The translations under genes were made by a program, and so were the position numbers. 60,000 nucleotides of DNA from Gnetum montanum (taxonomy: Eukaryota > Streptophyta > Gnetopsida > Gnetales > Gnetaceae): assembly GCA_015680685.1 (NCBI GenBank), contig MNCI01000952.1, positions 438,383 to 498,382 on the forward strand. Direction: 5' to 3'. Below are positions 33,089 through 45,639 of this stretch, piece by piece. Position 1 is the first letter of the stretch; each line of letters starts with the position of its first letter. A model generated the notes under the pieces. The model did not search any database, was not told where the DNA came from, and worked only from the letters and a program-made list of their open reading frames with translations.

Positions 33089-35848
33089 ATGGCAGCCAAT
33101 CAACCCCCAGATCCATTGGTTAGCAACCCCTTCAACTTCACTAATTATCACGATATCCCAAAATCACTTCAAAATATAAATTTTTTCTACAATCCCACAA
33201 ACCCTACTAAATATGCTCGCCAACATGTACAATGTTTTGAAACCTTACTTGGGATCCACAAGATTGCCCAAAATGATGTGGCATGTAGAGTATTTGTGAC
33301 AACTTTCAAGAGTAAGGCCACTCAATAGTTTTTGATGCTTCCCAATGCTTTCATTGACTCATGGTAGAAGTTCAAAAATAAGTTTTTGATCTAATTTGAC
33401 AAATTCATGAGCCCTACAATCGTGTCAAGTAACTTTACCAACTTAAGAAAGCTACCTGGGGAAAATGTTAGGGATTATAACCTTAGATTCCTTCACCAAT
33501 TGGCCTATGTGCCAAGTGAGATGCGTCCACAACCTAATGGCATCTTCAACTTTTACCTTTCTACCATTGATCCATTCTTTGCCTATGCCATCAAATCATA
33601 CCCTACCATAACAAAAATACAAAGCGCAATGGCTAAAGTTGTGGAGTTAGAACAAATCACCCTTATGAACAACATTCAAACTCAATTCGGAATGATGAGC
33701 ATTAATAATCCCATACAATCTAACCCTCTACCTTTACCAATTTTCCCAATGGCCAATACTATGTTCCAAACTCCCATTCCCCTTCAAATGACTCAACCTA
33801 CAAATAGCTATTTTCAAGATCCCACTTCTTCTCCATTCCTACCATCTAACACTAGTTTGAATGAGGATCAATCAAAGGCCTTAATTCAATCCATCATAAA
33901 CCCAAACAAGGTATCTAATCCTGTTGAACCCATGACTCAAGCTTAAGATCAAATGACCCAGATATTAACTTCACTTCAAAAAATTTCCAATGAAGTAGTT
34001 GAATTAAAGAGAAACAATAACAAGGGTCATATACAACCAAAAAAGCCAAGTTCATTAGCCAATAATGATTATTGTAGCCTCCATAACACTAGGCAACATT
34101 TCGAGAAGAATTGTCCACAATTTTTAACATTGTATGGCAACAACACCCAAGGTTAACAAAATGGAAAACCTTCTATTATGGTCCTTAATGTACCTCGTGA
34201 AACAGAAAACGAAGAGGTTTCCTCATTGGAGCAAGTTATGGTAAACGACCCCAACCCACATAACGCTTGCTACCATAGACTTAGTGACATCATGAACAAC
34301 ACATAGCAACAAACTAGGAATGACCCTTCCACTCCTCTAAATAGAAGAGCTCCTAGTCAATGTAACACAAATACTCAAACTGGGTCATCCCAAATAAACA
34401 CTCCACAATGATCAAACCCACCTTCTATACTTCAAAGAGCCCCAGCTCAACCAGAAGTCAAAGTCATATCTAAGACTTACAATCTAGTTGAGGATTTGAA
34501 GAAAACCAAAGCTAACATTTTAACGTATAACCTATTACATTTTGACGAAATGAAAGAGATGGTTCAAGAGATAGTTCATAGACCTAAAATCAATAAAGGA
34601 AAATCTCCAACCCTCGAAAGGCAAGTTCACTTCACAGAAAGTCCTAACACATTATCAATATAAAATGTAAACAATTCCATGATGAGCAAGAAAGAACAAC
34701 CTCCTTTCTTAACAACTCTGATTATTTTAGGAATGAATGTCCACAATTGTTTGATGGATTCTAGAGCAATTGTTAATTTCATGCCACTTGAGGTATGTAA
34801 GACTTTAGAAGCACAAATGATACCACAAATGAAAAATGTGATTCAACTCAATGGGTCCAATGTACCTATAGTAGGGTCATTAAAAGGAGTGAAAGTGCAA
34901 CTTAACCAGTGCCCTACGTTCACATGTTACATAGATATCCTAGTAGTTGACATGTCACCTACCTATGGTATGCTCCTATCTAGGACTTTTGGAGCCAAGT
35001 TTGGGGGCTTCTTTAGGTTAGATTTCTCATAGCTATTAATCCCTATTAAAGGAAAATCTGAATACATGACTATACCTTAAGAACCCTTCTACAAACAAGT
35101 AGTTATAGCCTTGGATCAACAAAATCAATCTTTGGAAGATCAAAACACTAATCTTTATGTTGGGGTTATTAAGGTTAAGCATAGCGAACATGTTGTAAAT
35201 GACTATGTGAGTGGAACTACAAAAATAAATCCCGTCTCTCATGCAGATCCCACCCAATCCTATCAAAGTTATAGAGAAGGTGAAGAAATCTATGGAGACA
35301 CCTTGACTTATCAACAACACAATGGATTTCATCTAAGTAATCCACCACCTTTAGAGGAAAATAAAGATATAAATAAGACCCTACCTCTTAAAACAGTTGA
35401 AGGTGTGCTAAATTTTAATGACACATCCATGGAACATTCTCCTAGAAAGGATATATTTGATGATCCACCAAGACCTAGACCTATCATTAAAACTTATATC
35501 AAAGAAAAACTTAATACAAAATGGATAGATAGGTTAAGGTTATGTCTTGATTTTCGTAATCGTAATTATCAAGAAATTGTTAAACAATGTCTTGATAGGA
35601 AATACATTGGTGAAATCTTTAAGGTAGGAGACCTAGTCTCGGAAAAAGGTAGAACATGTGACCAAGAAAATCTTCAAGGTAAGTTCTCTCCTATTTGGTC
35701 AAGCCCATTCGGAGTTAAAGACATCATTGGCCCCAATGTGTATAAGGTTGCTACTGTGCAAGAATATAAGTCACCTAGAAATTTTAATGCATTCCATCCA
35801 AAGAATTTCTACTCAGGTGCCCCATGTGGACACCTAGGAGATTCTTAG
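33089..35848 (+). pseudogene. Ty3/gypsy element F: gag-protease joined in one frame to an integrase C-terminal tail; RT and RNase H absent
   Basis: All open segments from 33089 to 35848 lie in the same frame (about 920 codons), interrupted by roughly ten nonsense codons but no frameshift that I can see. Gag begins 'MAANQPPDPLVSNPFNFTNY'; the capsid-type block includes 'LRKLPGENVRDYNLRFLHQL'. A Cys/His cluster 'YCSLHNTRQHFEKNCPQF' lies near 34072. The protease reads 'NCLMDSRAIVNFMPLEVC' (active-site Gly replaced by Arg) and 'PTYGMLLSRTFGAK' (34679-35032). After a polar linker comes 'EIFKVGDLVSEKG', 'GKFSPIWSSPFGVKDIIGPN' and 'PRNFNAFHPKNFY', the C-terminal domain of a Ty3/gypsy integrase. RT, RNase H and the integrase catalytic core are missing. 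Confidence 0.8.
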
Positions 35849-37182
35849 TTGCATGTTTTCTTCCCCTTGACCACGCATTTCATTTGTATATAATTGCATT
35901 TGCATATTTTCTTTGCATTTCCATCATTTCTTTCTTGGCATATTGTTTTGATGTTTATTTTTCATATGATTTTAATAATCATTATGGTCTTTTGAGTTAC
36001 TAGGTGTTGGGTCATCAGAGCATCATTGGAAAATAATGCTAGTATAATTATTTATATAATATTTCTTATTACTATTACATAAAATCTCTTTTATACTATA
36101 TATTTCAATAATGCTGTGATTCCTCCCAGTCTTTTTCAAGGTTTTAGTTTCTTTAGTTATGTTGGATTATAGAGCATGAAATTTGTACTAACTTATCATG
36201 TAATCATTGTGATCATGTGAGTGTAGGATAGGTGATGTTGGAGAATGGTTAACCATAATCACTACATGACCTTGGAAAACCCCATTTTCCCTCTCATAGG
36301 CCCTAACCCTCAAGTGTGATGATCCATGATTACCCTGTGAACAACGGGATGAAGTATGTTCATCTCCACTTGAGAACCCTTAGCCACCCAAGATACCTGC
36401 TATGATGCTATCAAATTGCAAGTAAAGGCACATACACAAGGGTTGAACTACACAATGGGAAAAGTTCCAAAAGGACCATGTTCATTGGAAGTGTAGCTAA
36501 TTGGCCAAACTCGTGTTGGAATTCCTACCTTAAGAATGAAGTACACCATGAGCAAAGTTTTCTCAAAAAAGAAAAAAAAAAGAGAATGAGGACCATGTTC
36601 ATTGGCAGTGTAATAAATTCTTAAGTGTGTGGGGTCTAACAGCTATCCTCACCCTAACCTCCATTTTCCCTTTTGAACCTATTTTCCAAAAAAAAAAGGC
36701 AAATAACCCCTTTTCATCCATTTTCTTTCTCAGTGTTAAGAAAAAAGTTCTAAAAAAAATCCAAAAGTTATGGCTAGCCATAATCTAATGTGAGCCTGTC
36801 CTCCTCACTAAGTTTAGTATGGGTCTTGTGTTCAAAGTAGTCTGCATGTTATTAGCTTTTACCTTGTGAGAGGATTGGGAAGGAAACCATAATTATATTT
36901 TAATTTTATATAGATATATGTAGTTAAAATAATAAAATTATATATTTAGAGTTTGATTAAATAAGATGGTGTGGTTTGGATGGCCCATGTCTAGTTTTCT
37001 TTTGATTATATGGTTACTTTAATCATGTTTAGATCAGTATAGTTCACTTTCAAGTTTAAATTGGTCTATTTTGTGTCATTTTAGATTCTTTATTTGTTCC
37101 ATTTCTTTTTAAATTTTTGTGGTCTTGTTCCGTGCACTTACATGCAATTTAAAGTTTGGGGCCTAAGTGTTGATGTCATTCA
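35849..37182 (+). other. 3' flank of element F
   Basis: Non-coding. The start (35880-35935) has TTTGCAT-rich text common after plant Ty3/gypsy pol genes. A direct repeat (AGGACCATGTTCATTGG followed by A/C-AGTGTA) occurs at 36473 and 36590. The junction to element D's gag lies near 37183; I could not identify an LTR here. Confidence 0.45.
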
Positions 37183-38930
37183 TCGACAAGATAGTCGAGA
37201 GCAAGGACGAGGGCACTCTAAAGAATCAAGGCATAGAAGAAGGGAGAGTAGGGAACCACGTAGACACCATAGATGCTATGAACGAGAAGATCACGAAGAA
37301 CCCCTACTTACAACTAGAAGCATGCTAGATATAACGAAGGTCGTAAGAGTTCCAACAAGGCACCAAAAGGATAGTAGGATCAAGAGGTTAGACATGAACA
37401 ACATCCCACGATTTGAAGGGGGATATAATGCTGATCCTCAAAATCATTTACAAGCATTCCACGATGCATGTGCCTTGCAAAACATAGAAAACGAATGGCA
37501 AAAACTGAAGTTGTTCCCAAGAACACTAGTGAAAGAAGTTGAAAGCTGGTACCGATTATTAGAACTGGAATCCATTCGGAGGTGGAGTACAATGTTAGAA
37601 CTGTTCAATGATAAGTACCAAACGTACTCCCGAGTGTCTAACCTAAGGAAGCAAATCCAAGGATGGAAGCAAAGAAATCATGAACCCTTGGATGCTACCA
37701 TGGGAGCTATTACGCACTATTACATTGTTGCCCTGGCCATGGTTATTCGCAACGGGATCAACTACGCCATCTCATGGAAGGACTTAGGCATGAAACAAGA
37801 AGAACCCTTGGGACGTATGCCCAAGGAAGGTTATCAGAGCTTAGGTCTCATCAAATTCATAGACTGCTAGAGCAAGTAGCCAAAGAAGAAGGTGAGCTAC
37901 GAAAGAGAGAAAGTGTGAAAGAATACAACCAAGATCCTTCCCTCCAGAAACGGAGAGTGAGATTTTGTGAGGAGGAAGAAGAGTCACCACTCGAAGAGAT
38001 GGTGAATAGGAAAACTTTGCCTCTCCAAAAGTTAACAACAGAAGTATTGGCAAAGGTAGACCAAATGTGGGACTCCCTAGATAGTAGGTTTGAAACTGTT
38101 CTTAAAATTGTAGAGGAGTCTAGGAAGCAAGGTGGTGACCATGACAAAAAGAAAAAGAGAGAAGTGGAAATGCATGTAACAAGGGTAAGAGCAAAATGGC
38201 CATCACAGAAGAGGTTTTGGATTCAGACACGAATAATGATGGTGGATGCGAGATATGTCAATACGACCATCCTAAGGGATGTTGCCCAGTGATCTCACAT
38301 CTACAAGAGTTTGGGGTGTATGCACTCAACCCACAACTAAATAAATGACAAGCACCCCAACGGTTACCTTATCCCCAAGGTAACCCAAGGCAGTTCCACC
38401 AACCTTCAACATATTATCCAAGTGGAACTCCACCATAACCCGTTGAGCAACATCAACAATGGCAATACCCACAGTCATGGGGGATGCCACCACCAAGGCA
38501 ACAATACCCCTATCGGCAACCTAACCCATATGGCTACTACATGCAACATCCAATCTTACCACGTGACTCTGTTAGTCACGTTACACCACAACATCACCAC
38601 CAAGCCCGTGAGTATTATAAAACTCCTCCTAGGGAAGATAACCCACAAATATACCATCCTTCAAATCCATCCATAGCTCTCCCAGAAATAGCTCCATTAC
38701 CACCTGCTCCAGCAATGCAAGGGGAACTCCCTACTCAACCGCAGCAACACAATGCCACAAGGGCTATAAATCCTCAACCCATTGTTGGTTCTGACAACCA
38801 TATGAAGAAAAGACCTTTCTTCAGAGCTAGCAGTCCAACCAAGCCCTTACAACCACAAGCGGTTGAACCTCTGAATGCCTCCCCATCAAATAAAGCTTCA
38901 GAGCTCCCTTTGAACCAAACACTGAGCTCA
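37183..38930 (+). pseudogene. Gag of element D, with capsid core
   Basis: An Arg/His/Glu-rich start ('ESRHRRRESREPRRHHR') leads to 'ITKVVRVPTRHQKDSRIKRL'. The capsid-type core follows: 'NNIPRFEGGYNADPQNHLQA', 'WQKLKLFPRTL', 'RRWSTMLELFNDKYQTYSRV' and 'LRKQIQGWKQRNHEPLD' (37094-37870). After a frame change come a Glu/Lys-rich linker, the knuckle 'CEICQYDHPKGCC' (38247-38285), and a Gln/Pro-rich tail (38340-38770). This is the most complete gag of the C/D family here and shows what C has lost. Confidence 0.82.
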
Positions 38931-39838
38931 ACGCATACGGTTATGTTAACACATGTCGTTACTGACTGGATCAAGGTTGGCCACCTTCCTAGGAAATTCT
39001 TTGATCCTAGAAGCCCTCTAATCTATCTCCAAATCATTAGGAATGAGCCATGCAAAGCTCTTCTGGATTTAGGTTCCGAAGTCAACTTAATATCGCAAGA
39101 AATGTACAAAGCCTAGAACCTGCCTCCATTAAAGAAGAGCAATATTCGCCCAAAGCTGGCCGACTAGTCCATCACTGTTCCCTTGGGATTGGTGGAGGAC
39201 ATCGTCCCCACTATGTGTGGGTGGTCGTACCCAGCTGATTCCTTAGTGATACAAGTGAATAATGGTAAAGGGGACTTCCAAATAATAATGGGGAGGGCAT
39301 GGTTAAGTACTATAGATGCACACCTAGAAATCTGCAATCTTTCCCTGGAAATATCTAAGGAGAACACTTTTGGAAAGATTGAGAAGAAGAAGGTTCCATG
39401 CATTGCATATAGTGATATAGGGTGCAATTGCATGTAGAGATCATAGGTTGTGAAAAGTTTAGCATTGCCTGCATGCAATCAGTGTGTGCAAGACATTCAC
39501 ATACAAAAGTGCCTGTATGCAATAGCCACACGACAAGAAGACACCCAGTGGCTAATAGCTGATCAAGAGAGAAACTCACTAATGTGCATGGAACTAACTG
39601 AGGGAATAACTTGTGCTTACATTGAAAGCATAGATGCACTAGAGCAAGTCCGCTACCAACTTCCAAGCCTTAACCTTGAAAACATCAACTGGGGGAAGTT
39701 GGAAATTCCTGAAAAATTCAAAAAAGAGCCCCTAGAATTGAAACCATTGCCCACCGGTTTGGAATATATGACCCTTGAAAATGGAAAATTGGTAATCATC
39801 AATGCAAGACTTGCTTCCAAAAAAAAGGAAGACTGCTA
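38931..39838 (+). pseudogene. Protease and linker of element D
   Basis: 'SPLIYLQIIRNEPCKALLDL' then 'GSEVNLISQEMYKA': the active-site D-S-G of the family reads D-L-G. After a TAG, 'MCGWSYPADSLVIQV' and 'QIIMGRAWLSTIDAHL' follow, then a linker with 'QEDTQWLIADQERN' and 'WGKLEIPEKFKKEPLELKPL' leading toward RT. Stops at about 39113 and 39435 break it. Confidence 0.82.
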
Positions 39839-40490
39839 AAAGTAATAAAAAAGTGGTCAAAAGCCTTTGCTTCATCAAATCCTGAATTAGGGTCATCCAA
39901 GGAATAACCCGTTAATCAGAAACTGTCAAAGACATTCGATCATTCCTTGGACACATTGGCTACTATAGGAGATTCATTGAGAACTTCTCTAAGATTGCCA
40001 AACTGTTGGTAGAGCTAACAAAGAAGGACGCACCTTTTGAGTGGACTAGGGAATGTGAACGAGCATTCCAAACCCTAAAATGAAAGCTAGTAGAAACTTC
40101 CATTCTACAAGCTCCTAACTAGTCTAGACCATTCCACATCATGACTGACGCATCCAATTATGCCTTAGGAGCCATACTTACATAGTTAGATCACCAAAAA
40201 TGCCCTTACTACATCCACTATGCAAGTAGAAGTATCGCTGATGGACAACTTAACTACACAACTACAGAGAAAGAATTAATGGTTGCAGTGTTTGCACTAG
40301 ATAAGTTTAGGCACTATGTGTTAGGTTACAAAGTGTTCATCCACACAAATCATAGTGCAATTCGGTTCCTCATGAACAAGCCAACTGTTAGCCCTCGTAT
40401 TATACAATGGTTGGTAATTCTACAGGAGTTTGATCTAACGATGATCAATCGAAAAGGCACCAAGAACGTAGTTGTAGATCATTTATCTTA
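39839..40490 (+). pseudogene. RT connection and RNase H of element D; RT core deleted
   Basis: The pre-RT text 'KKWSKAFASSNPELG' passes at about 39880-39900 straight into 'VIQGITR' and '[20 protein letters not shown]', the thumb/connection region. The part with the catalytic box is absent. RNase H follows: 'FHIMTDASNYALGAIL', 'YTTTEKELMVAVFALDKFRH' and 'FIHTNHSAIRFLMNK'. The Asp of the H-T-D-H block reads Asn. The tail 'KGTKNVVVDHLS' ends at 40490. Confidence 0.85.
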
Positions 40491-41428
40491 GTTGCGCTGG
40501 GACAGCAAAGAGGATGAATATGTAATGTCTGATCATTTTCTTGATGTAGTGAATAACCAACCCACAGAGACGAGCTAATATAGTAGCATTCTCACCTATC
40601 TCCTTACTCAACAAACACCACAAGAGCTAGACTTTAGAAAGAAACAATAGTTTCTTTATAGAGCCAATTACTTCATGGAGATCAATGGAAAACTTTACAA
40701 AGTGTGTCCTGATGGCTTGGTTCAATGGTGCGTGCCCAAGGTAGACCAATTGAGAGTTCTCCAAGATGCTCATGAGGGTCCTTGTGGGGGTCACTATGCA
40801 GGGAGATGAACAACTATTAAGATCTTGCTTGTAGGATATTACTGGCCAACATTATTTCGGGATGCCCATCAATTTGTCCGATCTTATGAGCATTGTCAAC
40901 ATGATGGGGGAATGACTGCTAAAATGGAAGATCTGCAACAATGGATTCAACCATTAGAACCCTTCGACATTTGGGGAATAGACTTTATGGGGCCCATTAC
41001 ACCAATGTCCAATGGAAAAGCTTACATTGTAGTTGCTGTAGACTATCTAACAAAATGGGCTAAAGCAGCTGCTGTTAAAGACTTCACATCATCTACAGCT
41101 ACACGATTTGTGCAACAACAAATTGTAAATAGGTTTGGTGTGCCACGTGCACTTATCTTGAATAATGGAACACACTTCACAGGTGCAACTTTTCAAAAAT
41201 TAATGCAATGCTTAGGGGTTGAACATAAGTTGACTATACTTTATAACCCCCAAGCTAACAGACAAGCTGAGGTCACCAACAGGGAAATCACTAAAATATT
41301 AACTAGGACAATTAGCAAATATAGGTGAGATTGGAGCACTAAACTAAATGATGCTCTTTGGGCATACCGCTCCACCTGAAACTCCCTATAGGCTACTCTC
41401 CCTATGAGTTAGTGTACGGAAAGCTTCC
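40491..41428 (+). pseudogene. Integrase of element D, catalytic residue lost, end in gap
   Basis: The zinc-binding region has 'HEGPCGGHYAGR' and 'SYEHCQHDGG'; the first Cys of the pair reads Tyr. The core starts 'FDIWGIDFMGPI' with the first catalytic Asp and contains 'AYIVVAVDYLTKWAKA' (40825-41328). The second catalytic block reads 'LILNNGTHFTGATF', with Asn where D-N-G is expected. The third, 'NRQAEVTNREI', keeps Glu. The sequence enters the N run after 'YSPYELVYGK'. The enzyme would insert element cDNA; this copy is dead. Confidence 0.88.
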
Positions 41429-42103
41429 NNNNNNNNNNNNNNNNNNNNNNNNNNNNNNNNNNNNNNNNNNNNNNNNNNNNNNNNNNNNNNNNNNNNNNNN
41501 NNNNNNNNNNNNNNNNNNNNNNNNNNNNNNNNNNNNNNNNNNNNNNNNNNNNNNNNNNNNNNNNNNNNNNNNNNNNNNNNNNNNNNNNNNNNNNNNNNNN
41601 NNNNNNNNNNNNNNNNNNNNNNNNNNNNNNNNNNNNNNNNNNNNNNNNNNNNNNNNNNNNNNNNNNNNNNNNNNNNNNNNNNNNNNNNNNNNNNNNNNNN
41701 NNNNNNNNNNNNNNNNNNNNNNNNNNNNNNNNNNNNNNNNNNNNNNNNNNNNNNNNNNNNNNNNNNNNNNNNNNNNNNNNNNNNNNNNNNNNNNNNNNNN
41801 NNNNNNNNNNNNNNNNNNNNNNNNNNNNNNNNNNNNNNNNNNNNNNNNNNNNNNNNNNNNNNNNNNNNNNNNNNNNNNNNNNNNNNNNNNNNNNNNNNNN
41901 NNNNNNNNNNNNNNNNNNNNNNNNNNNNNNNNNNNNNNNNNNNNNNNNNNNNNNNNNNNNNNNNNNNNNNNNNNNNNNNNNNNNNNNNNNNNNNNNNNNN
42001 NNNNNNNNNNNNNNNNNNNNNNNNNNNNNNNNNNNNNNNNNNNNNNNNNNNNNNNNNNNNNNNNNNNNNNNNNNNNNNNNNNNNNNNNNNNNNNNNNNNN
42101 NNN
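41429..42103. other. Assembly gap (675 N)
   Basis: Undetermined bases covering the integrase C-terminus and the start of the 3' non-coding region of element D. Confidence 0.99.
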
Positions 42104-43557
42104 GGGGATTTGATGCATTTGTGCTGGCTATTCTCTTGGGTGTTTGGATGTTTTCTCCTTGAGTTTTCCTTACCATTTTGACATTGCTCCATTATCAGGA
42201 AGTTGAGCCAATAAAAATAAGTCTTTACATGGTGTGGTTCTCACGCAAAAAAAAAAAAGAGAAAAAAAATGAGAATTCAAAGCACATCCCTTAGAAAAAA
42301 TAATCATCTGGGCTACAAGCACTAGTTATGGAACTAAAAAAACATGTTCCCTCTAACTAAGGCCCTCTCTCGCTTCCCACTTTTCCCTTTCTCGTCTTCC
42401 TCATAATGGTGTTGACTCTTTGGCGGAAGCATTCTTGTTACTTCAAGTGGATGGATTGGCCAAGTGTATTAATGCGAAGTCACTGAATGTGGATTGTTTG
42501 AGGCTGGATTTGGAATGAGATCTACTTAGTCACATTCACCATAAATACACAAGGGGCGGTACACCACCTTGTTTTTGGGACTCCATTCCATTCTCTTCTT
42601 CCCATCATTCTTTCTCCATTTTCCACCTCATTGCTGGTTGTATCAGTAGTCTATATTTTGGTTGATGCATTGTTTTCTCTTTGGTGAATTCTTGTGGTTA
42701 AGACTTTAACTCTTGCTTCCAAATGACATTTCCAGAGCCTACGGACTCTTTGAATGTGGGTTTGTTAGGGCATAAAGGGCATGAGCTTGCTTTGGGGAGG
42801 ACCCACTGGCATTCCTATTTGGTGCATTAGTTAACTTCTTTCCCTTAAACATTTTCGCAATCAACATTTGTTTTGTTCATTTCCATCTCTGACATCCATT
42901 TTATTGGCGTTGTCATTGTTTCTTTTTCTCCATCTTTCTTATTCCTTATCTTTTTCCATTCTATCACTACTGGAAGATCGCTCTTAGTCATGGGGGCCCT
43001 AGTCCAATTTTTTCAATTTTTCCTAATCCCTACACCTTGGGTAGTCACCAATGTTATATCTCTAGAATCTATATTGGCCATATCACAACTCAGCCAATGG
43101 ACCTTACACCAAGGCAAGGTATCAACTGTATTGTGATTTACTTATCCTTGCTCATATGCAACTGTGTTGTGGGTGCAAATGGTAATCATACAGTAATGGA
43201 CTGGACCTGGAGGAAACACTCAAGATGGACTGGTGTTGGAACGGTTGTGCAAGGAACAAGATTGATGGCGCGGCTATGGATGGACAACAGAAGGTGCAAT
43301 CTTGGTGTCGGTAGCAACACGTCTTCTCCTTTTTTTTCTCTCTCTCTTCTCTCTCAACTGCCAAATAAGGCTGGATGTCAATTGTGTACAGTGTTCACTC
43401 TTGTAGTCATGAACACTAATGCTATCATGTATTGTAATGTTGATCCATTCACATGCCATCCCATTCACCATTAGTTGTCATTCAAGTCAATAATTCCATA
43501 CCTTCCTAATATTTTGTAAGGAACTCAAGGACGAGTTTTCATTCAATCATGGGGGTA
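42104..43557 (+). other. 3' non-coding region of element D
   Basis: Collinear with C 25040-26413, e.g. CTTCAAGTGGATGGATTGGC near 42437 and AATGGACTGG-type blocks near 43195. It ends in CATGGGGGTA directly before the LTR. No ORF is conserved between the two copies, so I read it as non-coding. Confidence 0.7.
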
Positions 43558-44365
43558 TGATGAACCGTGATATCGCATACGCGATCTCACAACCACCATG
43601 CGATATCGCATACACGATATCGCGTCCTGCCTCATCTTCTATAAATAAGAGGTGACACCCTTGGTACCAAGGAAGTTAGACTTAGACCCTTAGCCAAACT
43701 CTTGCAGTTTTGTTATTCCAAAGTTAGAATTATTTTTGTGTGCCCACAGTAGGAGTCATAGAGTGAACAGATCTTTATTTGAGCAATTTGTACCTAAGCA
43801 CAATTTTGTGTATAGCAATAAAGATGAACTTTATGATAAGCCTTACAGCATACAGATTAAGCTAATTAGTAATTAATGATAGTTTAATGCTTTCCTAGTT
43901 AATTAATATCTCTCTCAACCTTCAACCCCCTTAGTTAAATACACTCAGTACGACTGCTTCGAGCATGCGTGTAGCGCTTGGTAACCTAGTAACGATTAGC
44001 GTTTAGTAACCCTAGTAGCATTGCATTGGTTCAGGATGTGTATGGCAAGTGGGAATGGATACTGGTCTTAGGAACATTTAGAACTTAGTCAATGAATAGT
44101 TAATGTAAGTTAGGCACTTAGTTCTCTCTCCCTCTCCTTTATTAGCGAAAGACGTAAAAAACACAAAAGCTATAAAAATCATATACCTTAAGCTTACTTA
44201 ATCATACAATTGTGACAATACAAGTAAGTTTGGGAAAACAATGATTGATTAACCCTGAGTGTTCCATTAAGGCGCATAAGCACTTGGTCCTTGGAGTTCG
44301 ACCGGATCGTGCGTGAAACGCTCATATTCGTATGGTTGAGTGTAGGGGTACCTTGCCACTCATCA
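43558..44365 (+). repeat. 3' LTR of element D (808 bp)
   Basis: It starts TGATGAACCGTGATATCGC and ends CCTTGCCACTCATCA. The U3 array (43567-43625) has GATATC units; the TATA box is at 43640-43647. It is followed directly by LINE sequence. Confidence 0.9.
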
Positions 44366-45258
44366 GTAATAAAGGTCATCATCCTTAGGAATAAGTCTGA
44401 TGACTCCTCTATTCAACTCTTGACCAAGAGAACCTTGTTCAATGGCTTCAACAAAAATACAATAAAGGTCCATATTAACAACTTCCTAATGATAAAGCTC
44501 CATCAAAACTTTGAGCTTTATCATTGGCCAAGCTAAACATTGCATCTTTAATTTCAACAAGAGAGATATCCTGTTTAATAAGATGGTTGTGATTGCCATG
44601 AACAATATTAGGTAAATGATCACAATTAGAGTGAAAATCCTCATGATCAAAACCCTTTGAGACAAATACATGTTGAAAATATATTTGAAGAAAACCATTG
44701 ATAATAAGAGGATCAAAACTAATTTGATTATCAAGTTCCATGTAGTCAATAATAGGCAAATTATGTTTACCTTTTAAGAATTTTAAAAATTCCTTGCATG
44801 GTTTTCCCTTTGCTTTCAACTACTTGAGACGACTCTTGATGAGAGTACTCATAGCATTATGCATATCCCATTTTTTGTTTGATTAAGTGAACATAAGCAA
44901 GCTATTGTTCAAGATTAATATTAAATGGATCATTATGTAGAGCAGTGTTGATCTGTTGAATTTCATCATAGATATTTTTCTTAGTCTTCCTTTGTCTCTT
45001 GGCATATTGCTTACCTAACCAATAGGCAAAATCATGAATATGATATATAGCAAACAACCAATAATTAATCCAACTTAATTTACCAAGGGGTCTCATTTCA
45101 GAATTATAGAGAGACATCAAAATACCTTTTCCAAAATGAGTAAGAAATAAAGATACATTCATACAAAAGAACTCATAACGTTGAATTGGAGATTTAACAC
45201 CAAATTCTAAATTAAGAGAAATTGGAAACTTTAGTATGTGCAAATATAACATAATAAT
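44366..45258 (-). pseudogene. LINE (non-LTR) ORF2 fragment: linker to start of RT
   Basis: Minus strand: 'AYWLGKQYAKRQRKTKKNIY' and 'EIQQINTALHNDPFNINLEQ' (44902-45252), then 'FLKFLKGKHNLPIIDYMEL', 'DISLVEIKDAMFSLANDKAQ' (44475-44819). After a frame change come 'EQGSLGQELNRGVIRLIPKD', the conserved LINE RT blocks that precede the fingers/palm. The fragment stops flush with the D LTR at 44365, so the remaining RT was cut off by the D insertion or a deletion at that point. Confidence 0.75.
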
Positions 45259-45639
45259 GCCTTAATCCTGACTTAAATTTTCAACCTATTACATACAAAG
45301 TAACAAGATTATAGTTAAGCTACGTTTTTAATGACATATTTGCCTTTTATCAGAGATGAAAAAGTTGCGATAGTGTTGAAACCTCAAGCAAAAAACAAAT
45401 TTTAATTGTATTTATTTTGATTCTTTTGACCAATTTATGTAGTAGAGTTGAACAAAAATTAAGCACACTATGTTCACAATGATAATAGTTGTAAGAGTTA
45501 TGTAATATGTAGTTACCAATAGTTTGAAGGATGGGTGTTAAGGGAAAGGGTGTTGTTGATACTAAAATTATGACTATATATACTTATTCGTAGAGCTATT
45601 GTATAGATGGTATTCTTTTTATTTTAAAGGTCTATATTA

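Larger units (their letters stand above)
37183..44365 (+). mobile_element. LTR retrotransposon D, 5'-truncated, RT core deleted
   Basis: Same family as C: gag, protease, 3' non-coding region and LTR are all similar. The 5' LTR, PBS and gag N-terminus are missing; the homology to C starts near the CGA-rich block at 37183. Gag, protease, RNase H and integrase remain. The RT catalytic part is deleted, and a 675-base gap hides the end of integrase. Confidence 0.88.

Noticed and set aside
41358-42192. ORFs of 238-268 codons across the second large N run
   Set aside because: Same artefact; only the first few codons of 41358 onward are integrase text.
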